Below, one piece after another: positions 27,434 to 36,219 of a stretch of 64,000 bases of DNA. Made by a program: the position numbers and the translations under genes. Numbering within the stretch: position 1 is the stretch's first letter; each line of letters starts with the position of its first letter. The notes under the pieces are model-generated. The model ran no database searches, was not told the DNA's origin, and saw only the letters and a program-made list of their open reading frames with translations. The stretch comes from Mesorhizobium_K marinum (GTDB taxonomy: Bacteria > Pseudomonadota > Alphaproteobacteria > Rhizobiales > Rhizobiaceae): assembly GCF_040813715.1 (NCBI RefSeq), contig NZ_JBFOCH010000023.1. One strand, 5' to 3'.

Positions 27434-27757
27434 ATGGGAGGAAAGACACTTACTCGCGCCGACCTAGCCGAAGCTGTCTATCGTAAGGTGGGCCTGTCTC
27501 GCACCGAATCCGCAGCGCTCGTCGAGTCCGTTCTCGATGAGATCTGTGAGGCGATCGTGCGCGGCGAGACGGTGAAGCTCTCCTCCTTCGCCACGTTCCA
27601 TGTGCGCTCCAAGAACGAGCGCATCGGCCGCAATCCCAAGACCGGCGAAGAAGTGCCGATCCTGCCGCGGCGGGTGATGACCTTCAAGGCGTCGAACGTC
27701 CTGAAAAGCCGCATCCTGCGCACCCACCAGAACAGCAAGTCGAAATCCGAAAAGTGA
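27434..27757 (+). CDS. ihfA: Integration host factor subunit alpha
   Basis: A DNA-bending architectural protein, partner of IhfB. 107 residues: TLTRADLAEAVYRKVGLSRT, ESVLDEICEAIVRGETVKL, SSFATFHVRSKNERIGRNP, KTGEEVPILPRRVMTFKAS and the C-terminal VLKSRILR. The RNPKTGEE beta-arm with its Pro is intact. It has the Lys-rich C-terminal tail seen in Rhizobiales. merR follows 128 bases downstream on the same strand, the usual plsX-fabH-ihfA-merR arrangement. Confidence 0.95.
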   Translation: MGGKTLTRADLAEAVYRKVGLSRTESAALVESVLDEICEAIVRGETVKLSSFATFHVRSKNERIGRNPKTGEEVPILPRRVMTFKASNVLKSRILRTHQNSKSKSEK

Positions 27758-27885
27758 GCCCGGAACCGCGTCGCGTGACGCGATCTGGTGCATAAGCCTC
27801 GGCGCCACATAGGCCGCGGCTTGAATATTGGCGCGCAAATCGCTGGAATACGTAGCGATTCGGACTTTCACGAAAGGGCCGCGCC

Positions 27886-28422
27886 ATGGACAAGAGCCCA
27901 GACGCCTTCCGCACGATCAGCGAGGTAGCCGAAGACCTCGACCTGCCGCAGCATGTGCTGCGCTTCTGGGAAACGCGCTTCAACCAGATCAAGCCGATGA
28001 AGCGCGGCGGCGGTCGCCGCTACTACCGGCCGCAGGACGTCGACCTGATCAAGGGCATCCGCCACATGCTCTACGACCAGGGCTACACGATCAAGGGCGT
28101 GCAGAAGCTGCTGCGCGAGAACGGCAACCAGTTCCTCATCGCGATCGGCAGCGGCGACCGTGCCGCCGTCGAGGCGATCGCGCAGCGCAAGCAGGCCGAG
28201 GCGGAGGCGCCGCTGACATCGGCCGCGCAGCCGCGCGACGACGAGATGCTGGTCGGCGAGGCCAAGGCAAAGCCGCGCCGCTTCTTCGGCCTCGGCAAGC
28301 CGGACGACGACGGTCCCGTCCAGCCCGGCGACGGCAAGCTCTCGCGCGACAACAGGGCGCTGCTGCAGGAGGCGCTGTTCGACCTCCTGGAATGCAAGCG
28401 CCTGCTCGACCAGGTGCGCTGA
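27886..28422 (+). CDS. MerR-family transcriptional regulator
   Basis: 178 residues with an N-terminal MerR winged helix: FRTISEVAEDLDLPQHVLRF, WETRFNQIKPMKRGGGRRYY and DVDLIKGIRHMLYDQGYTIK. The C-terminal half is Ala/Lys-rich without metal-binding Cys, ending in a short helix (ALLQEALFDLLECKRLLDQV). It is the standard downstream neighbour of ihfA in Rhizobiales. The regulon is not known to me. Confidence 0.92.
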   Translation: MDKSPDAFRTISEVAEDLDLPQHVLRFWETRFNQIKPMKRGGGRRYYRPQDVDLIKGIRHMLYDQGYTIKGVQKLLRENGNQFLIAIGSGDRAAVEAIAQRKQAEAEAPLTSAAQPRDDEMLVGEAKAKPRRFFGLGKPDDDGPVQPGDGKLSRDNRALLQEALFDLLECKRLLDQVR

Positions 28423-28443
28423 CCGTCATCAGCGCCGCATCGT

Positions 28444-29232
28444 TCAGCTATTGCCGGGCCGGGCTGCAAGGCGCGGGACGGCGTCGACCAGGGCGCGCGC
28501 CGTCGGCGAACTCGGATTGGCGACGACGTCGCTAGCCGAACCCTGTTCCACGACGCGCCCGGCGTCCATCACCGCGACCCGATGCGCGATGGCGCGCACG
28601 ACGGCGAGGTCGTGGGACACGAAGACGTAGGCGATTTCCCGCTCGCGCTGCAGGTCGACGAGCAGTTCGAGGATCTTGGCGCGAACCGAGACGTCGAGCG
28701 CCGACACGGCCTCGTCCAGCACGATCAGGTCGGGGCCTGTCGCGATGGCGCGTGCGATCGCCACCCGCTGCCGCTGCCCGCCCGAGATTTCGTGGATCGT
28801 CCTGGAGGCCAGCGCCGGGTCGAGGCCGACGCGTTCGAGCAGGCCGGCGGCGATCGCCTGCCTGCCTTCGCGGCCGCCCATGCCGTGGATGCGCAGCGGA
28901 TCGTCGAGCGCGCTGGCCACCGTCGCGCGCGGGTTGAAGGCGGCAAGCGGGTCCTGGAAGACCATCTGGATGCGCCGCCGGGTCCGGCGCAGCCTCTCGC
29001 CACGCTGCGCCAGCAGGTCGGCGCCGTCGAAATCGATCGTGCCGGCATCCGGCTCGATCAGCCGAAGCAGGACGCGCGCCAGCGTCGACTTGCCGCTGCC
29101 GGAAGGGCCGACGAGGCCGAGGGTCTCTCCGCGCATCACCGCGATCGAGGCGTTGTCGAGGGCGGCCACGCGCCGGCTTGCGCCCGCATAGGTCTTGGAG
29201 ATGCCGGCGGCAGAGAGGAGCGGCGCGTTCAT
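28444..29232 (-). CDS. ABC transporter ATP-binding protein (DppF/OppF-like)
   Basis: 262 residues: Walker A GLVGPSGSGKSTLARVLL, Q-loop RRIQMVFQDPLAAFNPRATV, signature EISGGQRQRVAIARAI, Walker B LIVLDEAVSALDVS and the switch His in YVFVSHDLAVVRAIAH. FNPR after the Q-loop is typical of peptide/nickel importers. It is shorter than most DppF and lacks most of the C-terminal oligopeptide extension. It is the last gene of the leftward five-gene importer operon; its start overlaps the stop of the other ATPase gene (ATGA type). Confidence 0.93.
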   Translation of the reverse strand: MNAPLLSAAGISKTYAGASRRVAALDNASIAVMRGETLGLVGPSGSGKSTLARVLLRLIEPDAGTIDFDGADLLAQRGERLRRTRRRIQMVFQDPLAAFNPRATVASALDDPLRIHGMGGREGRQAIAAGLLERVGLDPALASRTIHEISGGQRQRVAIARAIATGPDLIVLDEAVSALDVSVRAKILELLVDLQREREIAYVFVSHDLAVVRAIAHRVAVMDAGRVVEQGSASDVVANPSSPTARALVDAVPRLAARPGNS

Positions 29233-30023
29233 GCCGGACCCGCGGAGACGAGGGGCGGCGTGTCGAGATCGATGTGGTTGGCGATCAGCGACGCGGTGTA
29301 GGGCTGCGCCGGATGCGCGAGCGTGTCGAACGTGCTCCCCGCCTCGACGAGCCGCGCCTTGTGGAAGACGGCAATGCGATCCGCGAACCCGGAGGCCAGC
29401 GCAATGTCGTGCGTGATGAACAAGAGCGTCATGCCGTCCTCACGGACCAGTTCGTCCAGCAGCGAAACAATCTCGGCCTGCACCACCATGTCGAGCGCGC
29501 TGGTGGGCTCGTCGGCGATCAGCAGCTTCGGCCGCGCGCAGATGGCCGCCGCGATGCACACGCGCTGGCGCTGGCCGCCCGACAGCTGGTGCGGATAGGC
29601 GCCGAGCGCGGCGTCCGGGTCGGGAATGCGCACGCGCTCCAGAAGCTCTCGCGCGCGGCCGAACGCCTCGAACCAGCCGACGCTCAGATGCCGCTCGGCG
29701 ACCTCGGCGATCTGCTCGCCGACCGTCAGGACCGGGTTGAGGCTCGCGCCGGCGTCCTGGAACACGAAGCCGTAGTCGCGGCCGGGCAGCGGTGCCTTGC
29801 CATAGGCCGGCCAGTCGATGCGGCCGTCGATGACGGCGCTGCGCGGCAGAAGGCCCGCGACGGCCAGCGCCAGCGTGCTCTTTCCCGATCCGCTCTCGCC
29901 GATGATCGCCAGCCGCTCGCCGGCGACGATGTCGAGGTCGATGCCGTCCAGCGCCGGAGCCGCGTCCCGATCGGCCCGATAGGAGACGGACAAGCCGGAT
30001 AGGCGCGCAAGCAGCGGGGTCAT
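29229..30023 (-). CDS. ABC transporter ATP-binding protein (DppD/OppD-like)
   Basis: 264 residues: Walker A IIGESGSGKSTLALAVAGLL, YGFVFQDAGASLNPVLTVGE, signature QLSGGQRQRVCIAAAI, Walker B LLIADEPTSALDMVVQ and switch THDIALASGFADRI. The C-terminal part has the short HPAQPYTASLIAN motif of the oligopeptide family. ATG 30023 overlaps the permease stop at 30020 by four bases, so translation is probably coupled. With the other ATPase it powers one importer. Confidence 0.93.
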   Translation of the reverse strand: MTPLLARLSGLSVSYRADRDAAPALDGIDLDIVAGERLAIIGESGSGKSTLALAVAGLLPRSAVIDGRIDWPAYGKAPLPGRDYGFVFQDAGASLNPVLTVGEQIAEVAERHLSVGWFEAFGRARELLERVRIPDPDAALGAYPHQLSGGQRQRVCIAAAICARPKLLIADEPTSALDMVVQAEIVSLLDELVREDGMTLLFITHDIALASGFADRIAVFHKARLVEAGSTFDTLAHPAQPYTASLIANHIDLDTPPLVSAGPA

Positions 30024-30850
30024 GTCCTGGCCTTCCGCCCGGCAAGCGCCTGTCCGAGACCTTCGGAGAACAGATAGACACCGAGCACGGTCAGCATCAG
30101 GGCGATGCCCGGGACGATCGACAGGAAGGGAGCGGACCGCAGCACGTTGCGCCCTTCGGCGATCATCGAGCCCCAGGTGACGATGTTGGGGTCGCTGAGC
30201 CCCAGGAAGGACAGCGCGGCCTCGATCAGCACCGAGCTCGCGACGATCACGGAGCTCAGCGCCAGCACCGGCGCGAGCGCGTTGGGCAGGACTTCGCGCA
30301 GCGCGATCTCCAGCGGCCGCATGCCGATGACCCGCGCCGCGGCGACATAGTCGTGTTCGCGAATGGAAAGCACTTCTGCGCGGGCGAGACGTGCGGGCGC
30401 CGTCCACGCGCCGAGCGCGATGGCGAGCACCACGACCGGCAGTGAGGCGCCGGCGACGCTGACGAAGGCAAGCGCGAGCAGGAAGGCCGGAACGACCTGG
30501 AAGGCGTCCACGATGCGCATCAGCGCTTCGTCGATCAGTCCGCCGGCGAAACCGGCGAGCGTCCCGACAAGAGCGCCGACGACCAGCGCGACCGCCGCCG
30601 CCGCGATGCCGACCATGAGCGAGGCGCGCGATCCATGCACGAGTTCCGCCAGCACGTCGCGGCCAAGCCGGTCGGTACCGAGTGGAAACGCCATGTCCGA
30701 AAAGGGCGGCACCAGGGCCGGCCCCACGATCGACAGCGGGTCGCGCGGGAAGAAGGCGCCCGCAGACATCGCGGTTGCCGCGAGCAGGCAGAGGATGGCC
30801 AGCCCGATCGCGCCTTCCGGAGAGCGCAGGAGGCGTTGCAGGACGCTCAT
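30020..30850 (-). CDS. ABC transporter permease (DppC/OppC-like)
   Basis: 276 residues with an N-terminal membrane helix (GAIGLAILCLLAATAMSAGA), the TDRLGRDVLAELVHGSRASL motif typical of DppC, and five further helices. The EAA loop is SIREHDYVAAARVIGMRPLE followed by REVLPNALAPV. A C-terminal LTVLGVYLFSEGLGQAL helix is standard. Start ATG 30850 overlaps the other permease's stop (30847) by four bases. Substrate probably a peptide or a similar solute. Confidence 0.92.
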   Translation of the reverse strand: MSVLQRLLRSPEGAIGLAILCLLAATAMSAGAFFPRDPLSIVGPALVPPFSDMAFPLGTDRLGRDVLAELVHGSRASLMVGIAAAAVALVVGALVGTLAGFAGGLIDEALMRIVDAFQVVPAFLLALAFVSVAGASLPVVVLAIALGAWTAPARLARAEVLSIREHDYVAAARVIGMRPLEIALREVLPNALAPVLALSSVIVASSVLIEAALSFLGLSDPNIVTWGSMIAEGRNVLRSAPFLSIVPGIALMLTVLGVYLFSEGLGQALAGRKART

Positions 30851-31836
30851 GCCGCCGCATCCGACGCGCCGACGCGTGGGTCTAGCAGCGCATAGGCGAT
30901 ATCGACGAGCAGGTTGACCAGGACGACGAGCACCGCGCTGACGACGATGATGCCCGTCAGCAGCGGCGCGTCGCGGCCTGCGACGGCTTCCTGCGCCAGG
31001 CGTCCGAATCCCGGTATGGCGAACACGTTCTCGATGACCACGCTGCCGCCGAGCATTGTCGCCGCCTGCAGGCCGAGCATGGTGACGAGCGGCAGAAGCG
31101 CGTTGCGCGCGACATGGCGCAGGACGATGCGGCGGCGCGCCAGCCCCTTGGCGCGGGCCGCAAGGACATAGTCCTGCCGCCACGCCTCGGCCATGCCGGC
31201 GCGCATCATGCGCAGGAAGAGCGCAAGATAGACGAAGGCCAGGGAGGCGACCGGCAGCACGAGATGCCAGGCGATGTCGAAGGCCCGGGCAAGTCCCTGC
31301 TTGCCCGAGGCGATCGTCTCGATGCCGGAGGTCGGAAACCAGCGCAGCTGCACCGCGAAGACGACGCTCAGCACCAGGCCGAGCCAGAAGTTAGGCACCG
31401 CGTAGAGCGCCAGCGAACCGATGGACAGCGTGCGGTCGGCGCTACTTCCCGGCCGCGCGCCGGCGACGATGCCGAGCAGGGACCCAAGCCCGAAGGCGAG
31501 GGCGGTGGCGCTGCCCATCAACCAGAGCGTGTTGGGCAACCGTTCCAGGATGATGTCGAGCACCGGCCGGTCGAATATGACCGACCAGCCCAGATCCAGG
31601 CGCAGGAGCGCGGTGACATAGAGCCAGAGCCTTGCTGCGACCGACTGGTCGAGCCCGTAGCTTTCGCGCAGCGACTGGACGAGCGCGGGGTCGCCGCCGC
31701 CGATCGAAAGGAGGTAGGCGTCCACGGCATCGCCCGGAGCCGCCTCAAGCAGCAGGAATGCGCCGACGATGACGATCAGCAGGACGGGAATGCTGCTGAT
31801 CGCCCTGCGTCTGACGAGAAGGAATGCGCGTCTCAA
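30847..31836 (-). CDS. ABC transporter permease (DppB/OppB-like)
   Basis: 329 residues. An N-terminal helix (AISSIPVLLIVIVGAFLLLE), LDLGWSVIFDRPVLDIILER, IVAGARPGSSADR, the EAA-type segment YVLAARAKGLARRRIVLRHV and GSVVIENVFAIPGFGRLAQE are all hallmarks of DppB-type permeases. It lies 36 bases downstream of the binding-protein gene, separated by a small hairpin, and is translationally coupled to the next permease gene. Confidence 0.92.
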   Translation of the reverse strand: MRRAFLLVRRRAISSIPVLLIVIVGAFLLLEAAPGDAVDAYLLSIGGGDPALVQSLRESYGLDQSVAARLWLYVTALLRLDLGWSVIFDRPVLDIILERLPNTLWLMGSATALAFGLGSLLGIVAGARPGSSADRTLSIGSLALYAVPNFWLGLVLSVVFAVQLRWFPTSGIETIASGKQGLARAFDIAWHLVLPVASLAFVYLALFLRMMRAGMAEAWRQDYVLAARAKGLARRRIVLRHVARNALLPLVTMLGLQAATMLGGSVVIENVFAIPGFGRLAQEAVAGRDAPLLTGIIVVSAVLVVLVNLLVDIAYALLDPRVGASDAAA

Positions 31837-31849
31837 ACCTGAAGGTACC

Positions 31850-31865
31850 CTGGAGCAATCTCCAG
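31850..31865 (-). other. Small hairpin between binding protein and permease genes
   Basis: CTGGAG and CTCCAG with loop CAAT form a 6-base stem in the 36-base gap. No T-run follows on the minus strand. It may serve as a 3' stabiliser for the binding-protein part of the mRNA, as in other importer operons; this is inference. Confidence 0.35.
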
Positions 31866-31872
31866 TTGTCTA

Positions 31873-33489
31873 TCATGATTCCAGCGCGGTATCCGCCCAG
31901 TTGGAGACGGCCCATCGCGGATTGTTCGAGACGTTCAGCACGCTGTCGCGAGCGACCGTGATGAAACCCCATTCCGCGACGTTGATGAGCGGCAGGTCTT
32001 CGGCGACGCGCTGCTGGAATTCGTTGAACAGTGCCGTGCGCGCGGCGACGTCCACCGTCTCGTTGGCCTTCGCGATCAGCGCGTCGAGCGTCGGGTTCGC
32101 GTAGCCGCCCTGGTTGGAGAAGGGGACCCCGGCCGGCGTGCCGCTCGCGACGAGAATGGTGGTGGAGATCGCTGGATCGCCGCGGAAGACGGTCGGTGCG
32201 ATCGCCAGGTCAAAGTCGTGGTCGGCATAGACCGCCTTGATGTGCGCGGCGGGGTCGTTGTTGACCACCTGGGCGTCGATGCCGACCGCGGCAAGCGCCT
32301 GGCGCAGATAGTCGCCGAACTGCTTCGTCTCGGAGAAATAGGGCGCCGGAAGAAGCTTGAGCACGAAGCGGTTGCCGTCGGCTCCCCGCGGATATCCCGC
32401 CTCGTCGAGCAGCGCGTTGGCCTTGGCGACGTCGAACGCGTAGGTGGGCACGCCCGCATTGTAGAACTCGGGCGCGTTCTGCGGAACGATGCCGGTCGAT
32501 AGCCTAGCGTAGCCGAGGAAGATCGTCTTGACCACGAAGTCCTTGTCGATGGCGTGGGCGATCGCCTGGCGGACCTTCAGGTCGGCGAGTTCCTTGCGGC
32601 GATGGTTGATTTCGACGGTGAGCTGGTAGGTCAGCTCCTCGTAGCCGGTCGAATAGACCTTGATGCCGTCGACCTTGGAGATGCGGTCGAGGTCGGCGAG
32701 CGGCACCTGGCTGAACGCGGCCAGCTGGATTTCGTCGGCTTCCAGCGCGCCGGCCGCCGCGGCCCGGTCCGGCAGCACGCGATAGATGATCTCGTCGAGC
32801 ACCGGCTGGCCTTCGCCCCAATAGGCTTCGTTCTTCGTCAGTCTGTAGTACTCGCCTGGCTTGTGCTCGGCGAACTTGAAGGGGCCGGTGCCGGTCAGCG
32901 CCGTGTTCGCGGGATCGGCGGCGATGTCCGGGCTGTTCTCGTAGACGTGCTTGGCCACCACCGCGGTCACCGCCGGCAGCGCGTTGCGGATGAGCTGGAA
33001 CGGCGTCGGCTTGCTGAACCGGAAGATCGCGGTCGCATCGTCCGGCGTGTCGACGGCTTCGAGGTTGGCGAAGACGAGGCGTCCGAGGTTTTGCAGCGGC
33101 TTCCAGACGTTGAGCGCGGAGAACGCGACATCGGCCGAGGTGAACGGCTTGCCGTCGTGCCAGGTCACGCCCTCGCGCAGCTTGAACGTCACGGAAAGTC
33201 CGTCCCCCGATCCCTCCCAGCTCGTCGCCAGGCGCGGCGCAAGGCCGTCCTTTCCGTCGAAGGAAGCTTCCGCCAGCGGCTCGACCACCTTGCTGGAGAT
33301 GAAGAAGACGCCGTTCGAGGCGACGATCGCCGGGTTGAGGCTCTTCGGTTCGGAATCGGCGGCGACCACCAGCCGTCCCCCCGATTGCGCGAAGCCGACG
33401 GAAGGCAGCACGGATGTGGCCGCGATCACGGCGCTGCTCTGCAGCAGCGCGCGGCGGGTCAGGGACAGGCGGGGGGTCGGTCTGGACAT
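31873..33489 (-). CDS. ABC transporter substrate-binding protein, family 5, Tat signal
   Basis: 538 residues. A twin-arginine signal (SLTRRALLQSSAVIAATSVL, ending GFA) precedes a family 5 periplasmic binding protein: VVAADSEPKSLNPAIVASNG, ATSWEGSGDGLSVTFKLREG, VTWHDGKPFTSADVAFSALN, GTGPFKFAEHKPGEYYRLTK and AIAHAIDKDFVVKTIFLG. The family binds oligopeptides, opines, sugars or glutathione; the ligand cannot be told. It is the first gene of the operon, preceded by 473 gene-free bases with a perfect palindrome. Confidence 0.92.
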   Translation of the reverse strand: MSRPTPRLSLTRRALLQSSAVIAATSVLPSVGFAQSGGRLVVAADSEPKSLNPAIVASNGVFFISSKVVEPLAEASFDGKDGLAPRLATSWEGSGDGLSVTFKLREGVTWHDGKPFTSADVAFSALNVWKPLQNLGRLVFANLEAVDTPDDATAIFRFSKPTPFQLIRNALPAVTAVVAKHVYENSPDIAADPANTALTGTGPFKFAEHKPGEYYRLTKNEAYWGEGQPVLDEIIYRVLPDRAAAAGALEADEIQLAAFSQVPLADLDRISKVDGIKVYSTGYEELTYQLTVEINHRRKELADLKVRQAIAHAIDKDFVVKTIFLGYARLSTGIVPQNAPEFYNAGVPTYAFDVAKANALLDEAGYPRGADGNRFVLKLLPAPYFSETKQFGDYLRQALAAVGIDAQVVNNDPAAHIKAVYADHDFDLAIAPTVFRGDPAISTTILVASGTPAGVPFSNQGGYANPTLDALIAKANETVDVAARTALFNEFQQRVAEDLPLINVAEWGFITVARDSVLNVSNNPRWAVSNWADTALES

Positions 33490-33757
33490 GGTCGGCTCCG
33501 TGAAGTCGGGGGCTGAAGGCGAGGCGGGATAGCAGGACCTAGATTGCTATCCTGCGCAGCCTAGCGCGAGACATTCATTTTTGCATGGAGCCACGAATGT
33601 GAAAATCCATGTCAGCGCCTGCGCAAGCAGGAGCAATCGCGTGGCTAAGGGCTGAACGGAGGCCGGCGCCCAATGGGTAAGTTGCCTGAGGGACGCCGGC
33701 CGGACGGTCCGTGAGGTCCGCCGCGGCACAGATGACCATGACCGGGAGACGAGCCGC

Positions 33758-33777
33758 TATTCCGCTATCGCGGAATA
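33758..33777. promoter_or_regulatory. Perfect 20-base palindrome, candidate regulator operator
   Basis: TATTCCGCTATCGCGGAATA: perfect 8-base arms around TATC, 269 bases upstream of the substrate-binding protein start. The TTCCG-n-CGGAA form resembles operators of IclR-family regulators. A related imperfect copy lies at 33912-33931. Confidence 0.5.
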
Positions 33778-33911
33778 ACATGCTCCGGCAAGCGCTGTGT
33801 CCGGGGAAGGGTGGGCCGGCGCTCTGGGGCGTGGGGCTGGGTTAGGGCGCCGGCCAAGGCGGGTGGGTGGTCCCGCTGCCGATCAATCCAGCATGCACCG
33901 CGCCTGCACGC

Positions 33912-33931
33912 TATTCCGTGATCGCGGAGGT
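33912..33931. promoter_or_regulatory. Imperfect second copy of the palindromic site
   Basis: TATTCCGTGATCGCGGAGGT agrees with the palindrome at 33758 in 15 of 20 positions and keeps TTCCG and CGCGGA. Two spaced sites suggest cooperative binding of one regulator; no regulator gene is adjacent. Confidence 0.35.
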
Positions 33932-33962
33932 TTGGAGCACCGTGGCCTGCGCGCGAGGAGGG

Positions 33963-36146
33963 TCAGGTCCTCGCCTCCGCCGTCCGCAATGCGGTCCATT
34001 GCCAGAGCAGGACCGCGGCGATCAGCGCCGCGCCGATCAGCGTCGAGTAGATTTCCGGCGCCACCAGGAGCATCGCGGCAATCACCAGGACGACGCGCAT
34101 GGCCGCGTTCAGCGGTCCGACGAAATAGGCCGAGAACGCCGCGGACAGCGCGGTGATGCCAAGCACCGCGCCGCCGGTTGCCAGGAAGAAGCTCTGCCAG
34201 GAGAAATCCTTCACGACGATCAGCATGGACGGCGAGAAGACGAACACGAACGGCACGAGAATCTTGCCGACGCCGAGCCGGAACGCGGTGTTTCCGGCCT
34301 TGAACGGATTGGCGTTGGCGATGCCGGACGCCGCATAGGCGGCGAGCGCCACCGGCGGCGTGATGTCTGCGAGTACGCCGTAGTAGAAGACGAAGAAATG
34401 CGCGACCAGCGGCTCCACGCCGAGCATCACGAGGATCGGCGCGGTCACGGTGACCATGATCAGGTAGTTCGCCGTCGTCGGGATGCCGCAGCCCATCAGG
34501 ATGCAGACGACGCCGGTCAGGATCAGCGTGAACAGCAGGGTGAGCGTCGCCAGCGACATCAGGTCGAACGGGATCAGCGGCTGTATGGCTGCAGCCCAGG
34601 CCGTGGCGTTGGAGGTGACGATGTAGGACACCTTGAAGCTGACGCCGGTCAGCGTCACAACGCCGATGACGATGCCGACCGTGGCCGCCGCGGCGCCGAC
34701 CGACAGCGCATACTTCGCGCCGATCACGAAGGCGTCGAAGATGTCGCGCGGCGACAGCCGGTTGCGCGGATTGAGGAAGCCGATGANGCTGACGCCTGTC
34801 AGCGTCACAACGCCGATGACGATGCCGACCGTGGCCGCCGCGGCGCCGACCGACAGCGCATACTTCGCGCCGATCACGAAGGCGTCGAAGATGTCGCGCG
34901 GCGACAGCCGGTTGCGCGGATTGAGGAAGCCGATGACGATGCAGGCGGTGATGCCCCAGAACGCGGCAAGGTAGGGCGTGTTGCCGTTCAGCAGCACGCC
35001 GACCAGTATGAACAGCGGAAAGAGCGTCGGCCAGTCGTGCCTCAGCACCAGCCATACTTTCGGCAGTTCGTCGGGGCTGAGGCCGCGCAGGCCCTGCCGC
35101 TTGGCCTCGAAGTGCACCTGCAGCAGGACACCGAGGAAATGCATGCAGGCCGGCACCAGGGCTGCAAGCAGGATGTCGGTGTAGGGAATGCCGAGGAATT
35201 CGACCATCAGGAACGCGGCGGCGCCCATCACCGGCGGGGTGATCTGGCCGCCGGTGCTGGCGGCCGCTTCGACGGCGGCGGCGAAATGCCTGGGATAGCC
35301 GATGCGCACCATGGCGGGGATGGTCAGCGAGCCGGTGGTCACCGTGTTTGCGATGGACGAACCGGAGATCGATCCGAGCAGCGCGGAGGATAGCACCGAT
35401 ACCTTTGCCGGACCGCCGGAATAGCGGCCGGCGAGCGCCGAGGCCAGGTCGATGAACAGCTTGCCGAGCCCCATGCGCGTCGCGAGCACGCCGAACAGGA
35501 CGAAGTGGAAGACATAGGTCGCGACGACCCCGACCGGCAGGCCGTAGATGCCCTGGCTGGTAAGATAGAGATGGTTCACGACGGTCGGCCAGTCGGCGCC
35601 GGGATGGACGAGCAGGCCGGGCGCCGAGCGCCCGTAGACGGCGTAGAGCATGAACAGGATGGCGATGACCGGCAGCGGCCAGCCCATAGAGCGGCGCGTC
35701 GCCTCGAGCAGGACGACGATCATCACCGTGCCCATGATCACGTCGATCGGCAGCGGGTTGCCGACGCGGAAGGCGAGATCCTGGAAGACGTAGGGAACGT
35801 AGAGCGTGGCGACCACCGCGGCCGCGGCCAGCAGCCAGTCGACCAGGGGCAGGCCCGCCGGGCGCAGGAACGACGGCGCGTAGAGCGTCTTCTGTCCCTT
35901 TGGCGTCGCGGCGAAGACCAGGAAGATCAGCGCCAGCACGAACGCCATGTGCACGCCGCGATGCGTAACCTCGCGCAGCAGGCCGAAGCCGGCCGTGTAG
36001 TAGTGGAACATCGACAGCGAGAACAGCATCCCGGCGGTGATCCAGGTCGCGGCCGGCCCGAGCGGGCGGAAGCGGACCTCGGGATCGAATTTTTCCTCGA
36101 GCCTGCGCGCCGCGGCTTCGTCGAATTCGATTTCGTCGCTGCTCAT
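33963..36146 (-). CDS. TRAP transporter fused permease (4TM/12TM), with assembly duplication
   Basis: The membrane component of a TAXI-type TRAP importer, with the small and large permease subunits fused. The 727-residue translation contains 50 spurious residues at the N (34787); the real length is about 677. An N-terminal cytoplasmic stretch is followed by helices such as WITAGMLFSLSMFHYYTAGF, and the large-subunit motifs are LLGSISGSSIANTVTTGSLT, GGQITPPVMGAAAFLMVEFL, GCGIPTTANYLIMVTVTAPI and YGVLADITPPVALAAYAASG. The joined copies differ by one synonymous base. GAGGTGGATCC precedes ATG 36146. The binding protein is encoded just upstream. Confidence 0.93.
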   Translation of the reverse strand: MSSDEIEFDEAAARRLEEKFDPEVRFRPLGPAATWITAGMLFSLSMFHYYTAGFGLLREVTHRGVHMAFVLALIFLVFAATPKGQKTLYAPSFLRPAGLPLVDWLLAAAAVVATLYVPYVFQDLAFRVGNPLPIDVIMGTVMIVVLLEATRRSMGWPLPVIAILFMLYAVYGRSAPGLLVHPGADWPTVVNHLYLTSQGIYGLPVGVVATYVFHFVLFGVLATRMGLGKLFIDLASALAGRYSGGPAKVSVLSSALLGSISGSSIANTVTTGSLTIPAMVRIGYPRHFAAAVEAAASTGGQITPPVMGAAAFLMVEFLGIPYTDILLAALVPACMHFLGVLLQVHFEAKRQGLRGLSPDELPKVWLVLRHDWPTLFPLFILVGVLLNGNTPYLAAFWGITACIVIGFLNPRNRLSPRDIFDAFVIGAKYALSVGAAAATVGIVIGVVTLTGVSXIGFLNPRNRLSPRDIFDAFVIGAKYALSVGAAAATVGIVIGVVTLTGVSFKVSYIVTSNATAWAAAIQPLIPFDLMSLATLTLLFTLILTGVVCILMGCGIPTTANYLIMVTVTAPILVMLGVEPLVAHFFVFYYGVLADITPPVALAAYAASGIANANPFKAGNTAFRLGVGKILVPFVFVFSPSMLIVVKDFSWQSFFLATGGAVLGITALSAAFSAYFVGPLNAAMRVVLVIAAMLLVAPEIYSTLIGAALIAAVLLWQWTALRTAEART
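34638..34936. repeat. Assembly duplication around N at 34787 (in TRAP permease)
   Basis: 34638-34786 and 34788-34936 are the same sequence (offset 150, in frame), with one synonymous mismatch (CCGGTC versus CCTGTC). It is an uncollapsed overlap. Confidence 0.9.
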
Positions 36147-36159
36147 GGATCCACCTCGC

Positions 36160-36200
36160 CGAAAAGAAAAAGGACCGGACGGCGGCGCGCCGCCCGGTCC
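36160..36200 (-). terminator. Intra-operon terminator/attenuator between TAXI protein and TRAP permease
   Basis: A 13-base stem with one mismatch (36172-36184 with 36188-36200) followed on the minus strand by TTTTTCTTTTC (36161-36171). It sits after the binding-protein stop and just before the permease ribosome site, so it should reduce permease mRNA relative to binding protein. Confidence 0.85.
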
Positions 36201-36219
36201 CCTGCCGCCGCTGCGCGGC

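Larger units (their letters stand above)
33490..33962. other. 473-base gene-free region upstream of the ABC operon
   Basis: No open frame here has coding character. The region contains two related inverted-repeat sites (33758-33777, 33912-33931) and should hold the promoter of the importer operon. The TRAP permease gene ends at 33963. Confidence 0.6.

Noticed and set aside
3957..30000. Many long open frames antisense to phaC, hom, recJ, thrS, ade, hppA and others
   Set aside because: They are Arg/Ala/Gly/Asp-rich mirror frames of GC-rich genes with no domains and no ribosome sites.
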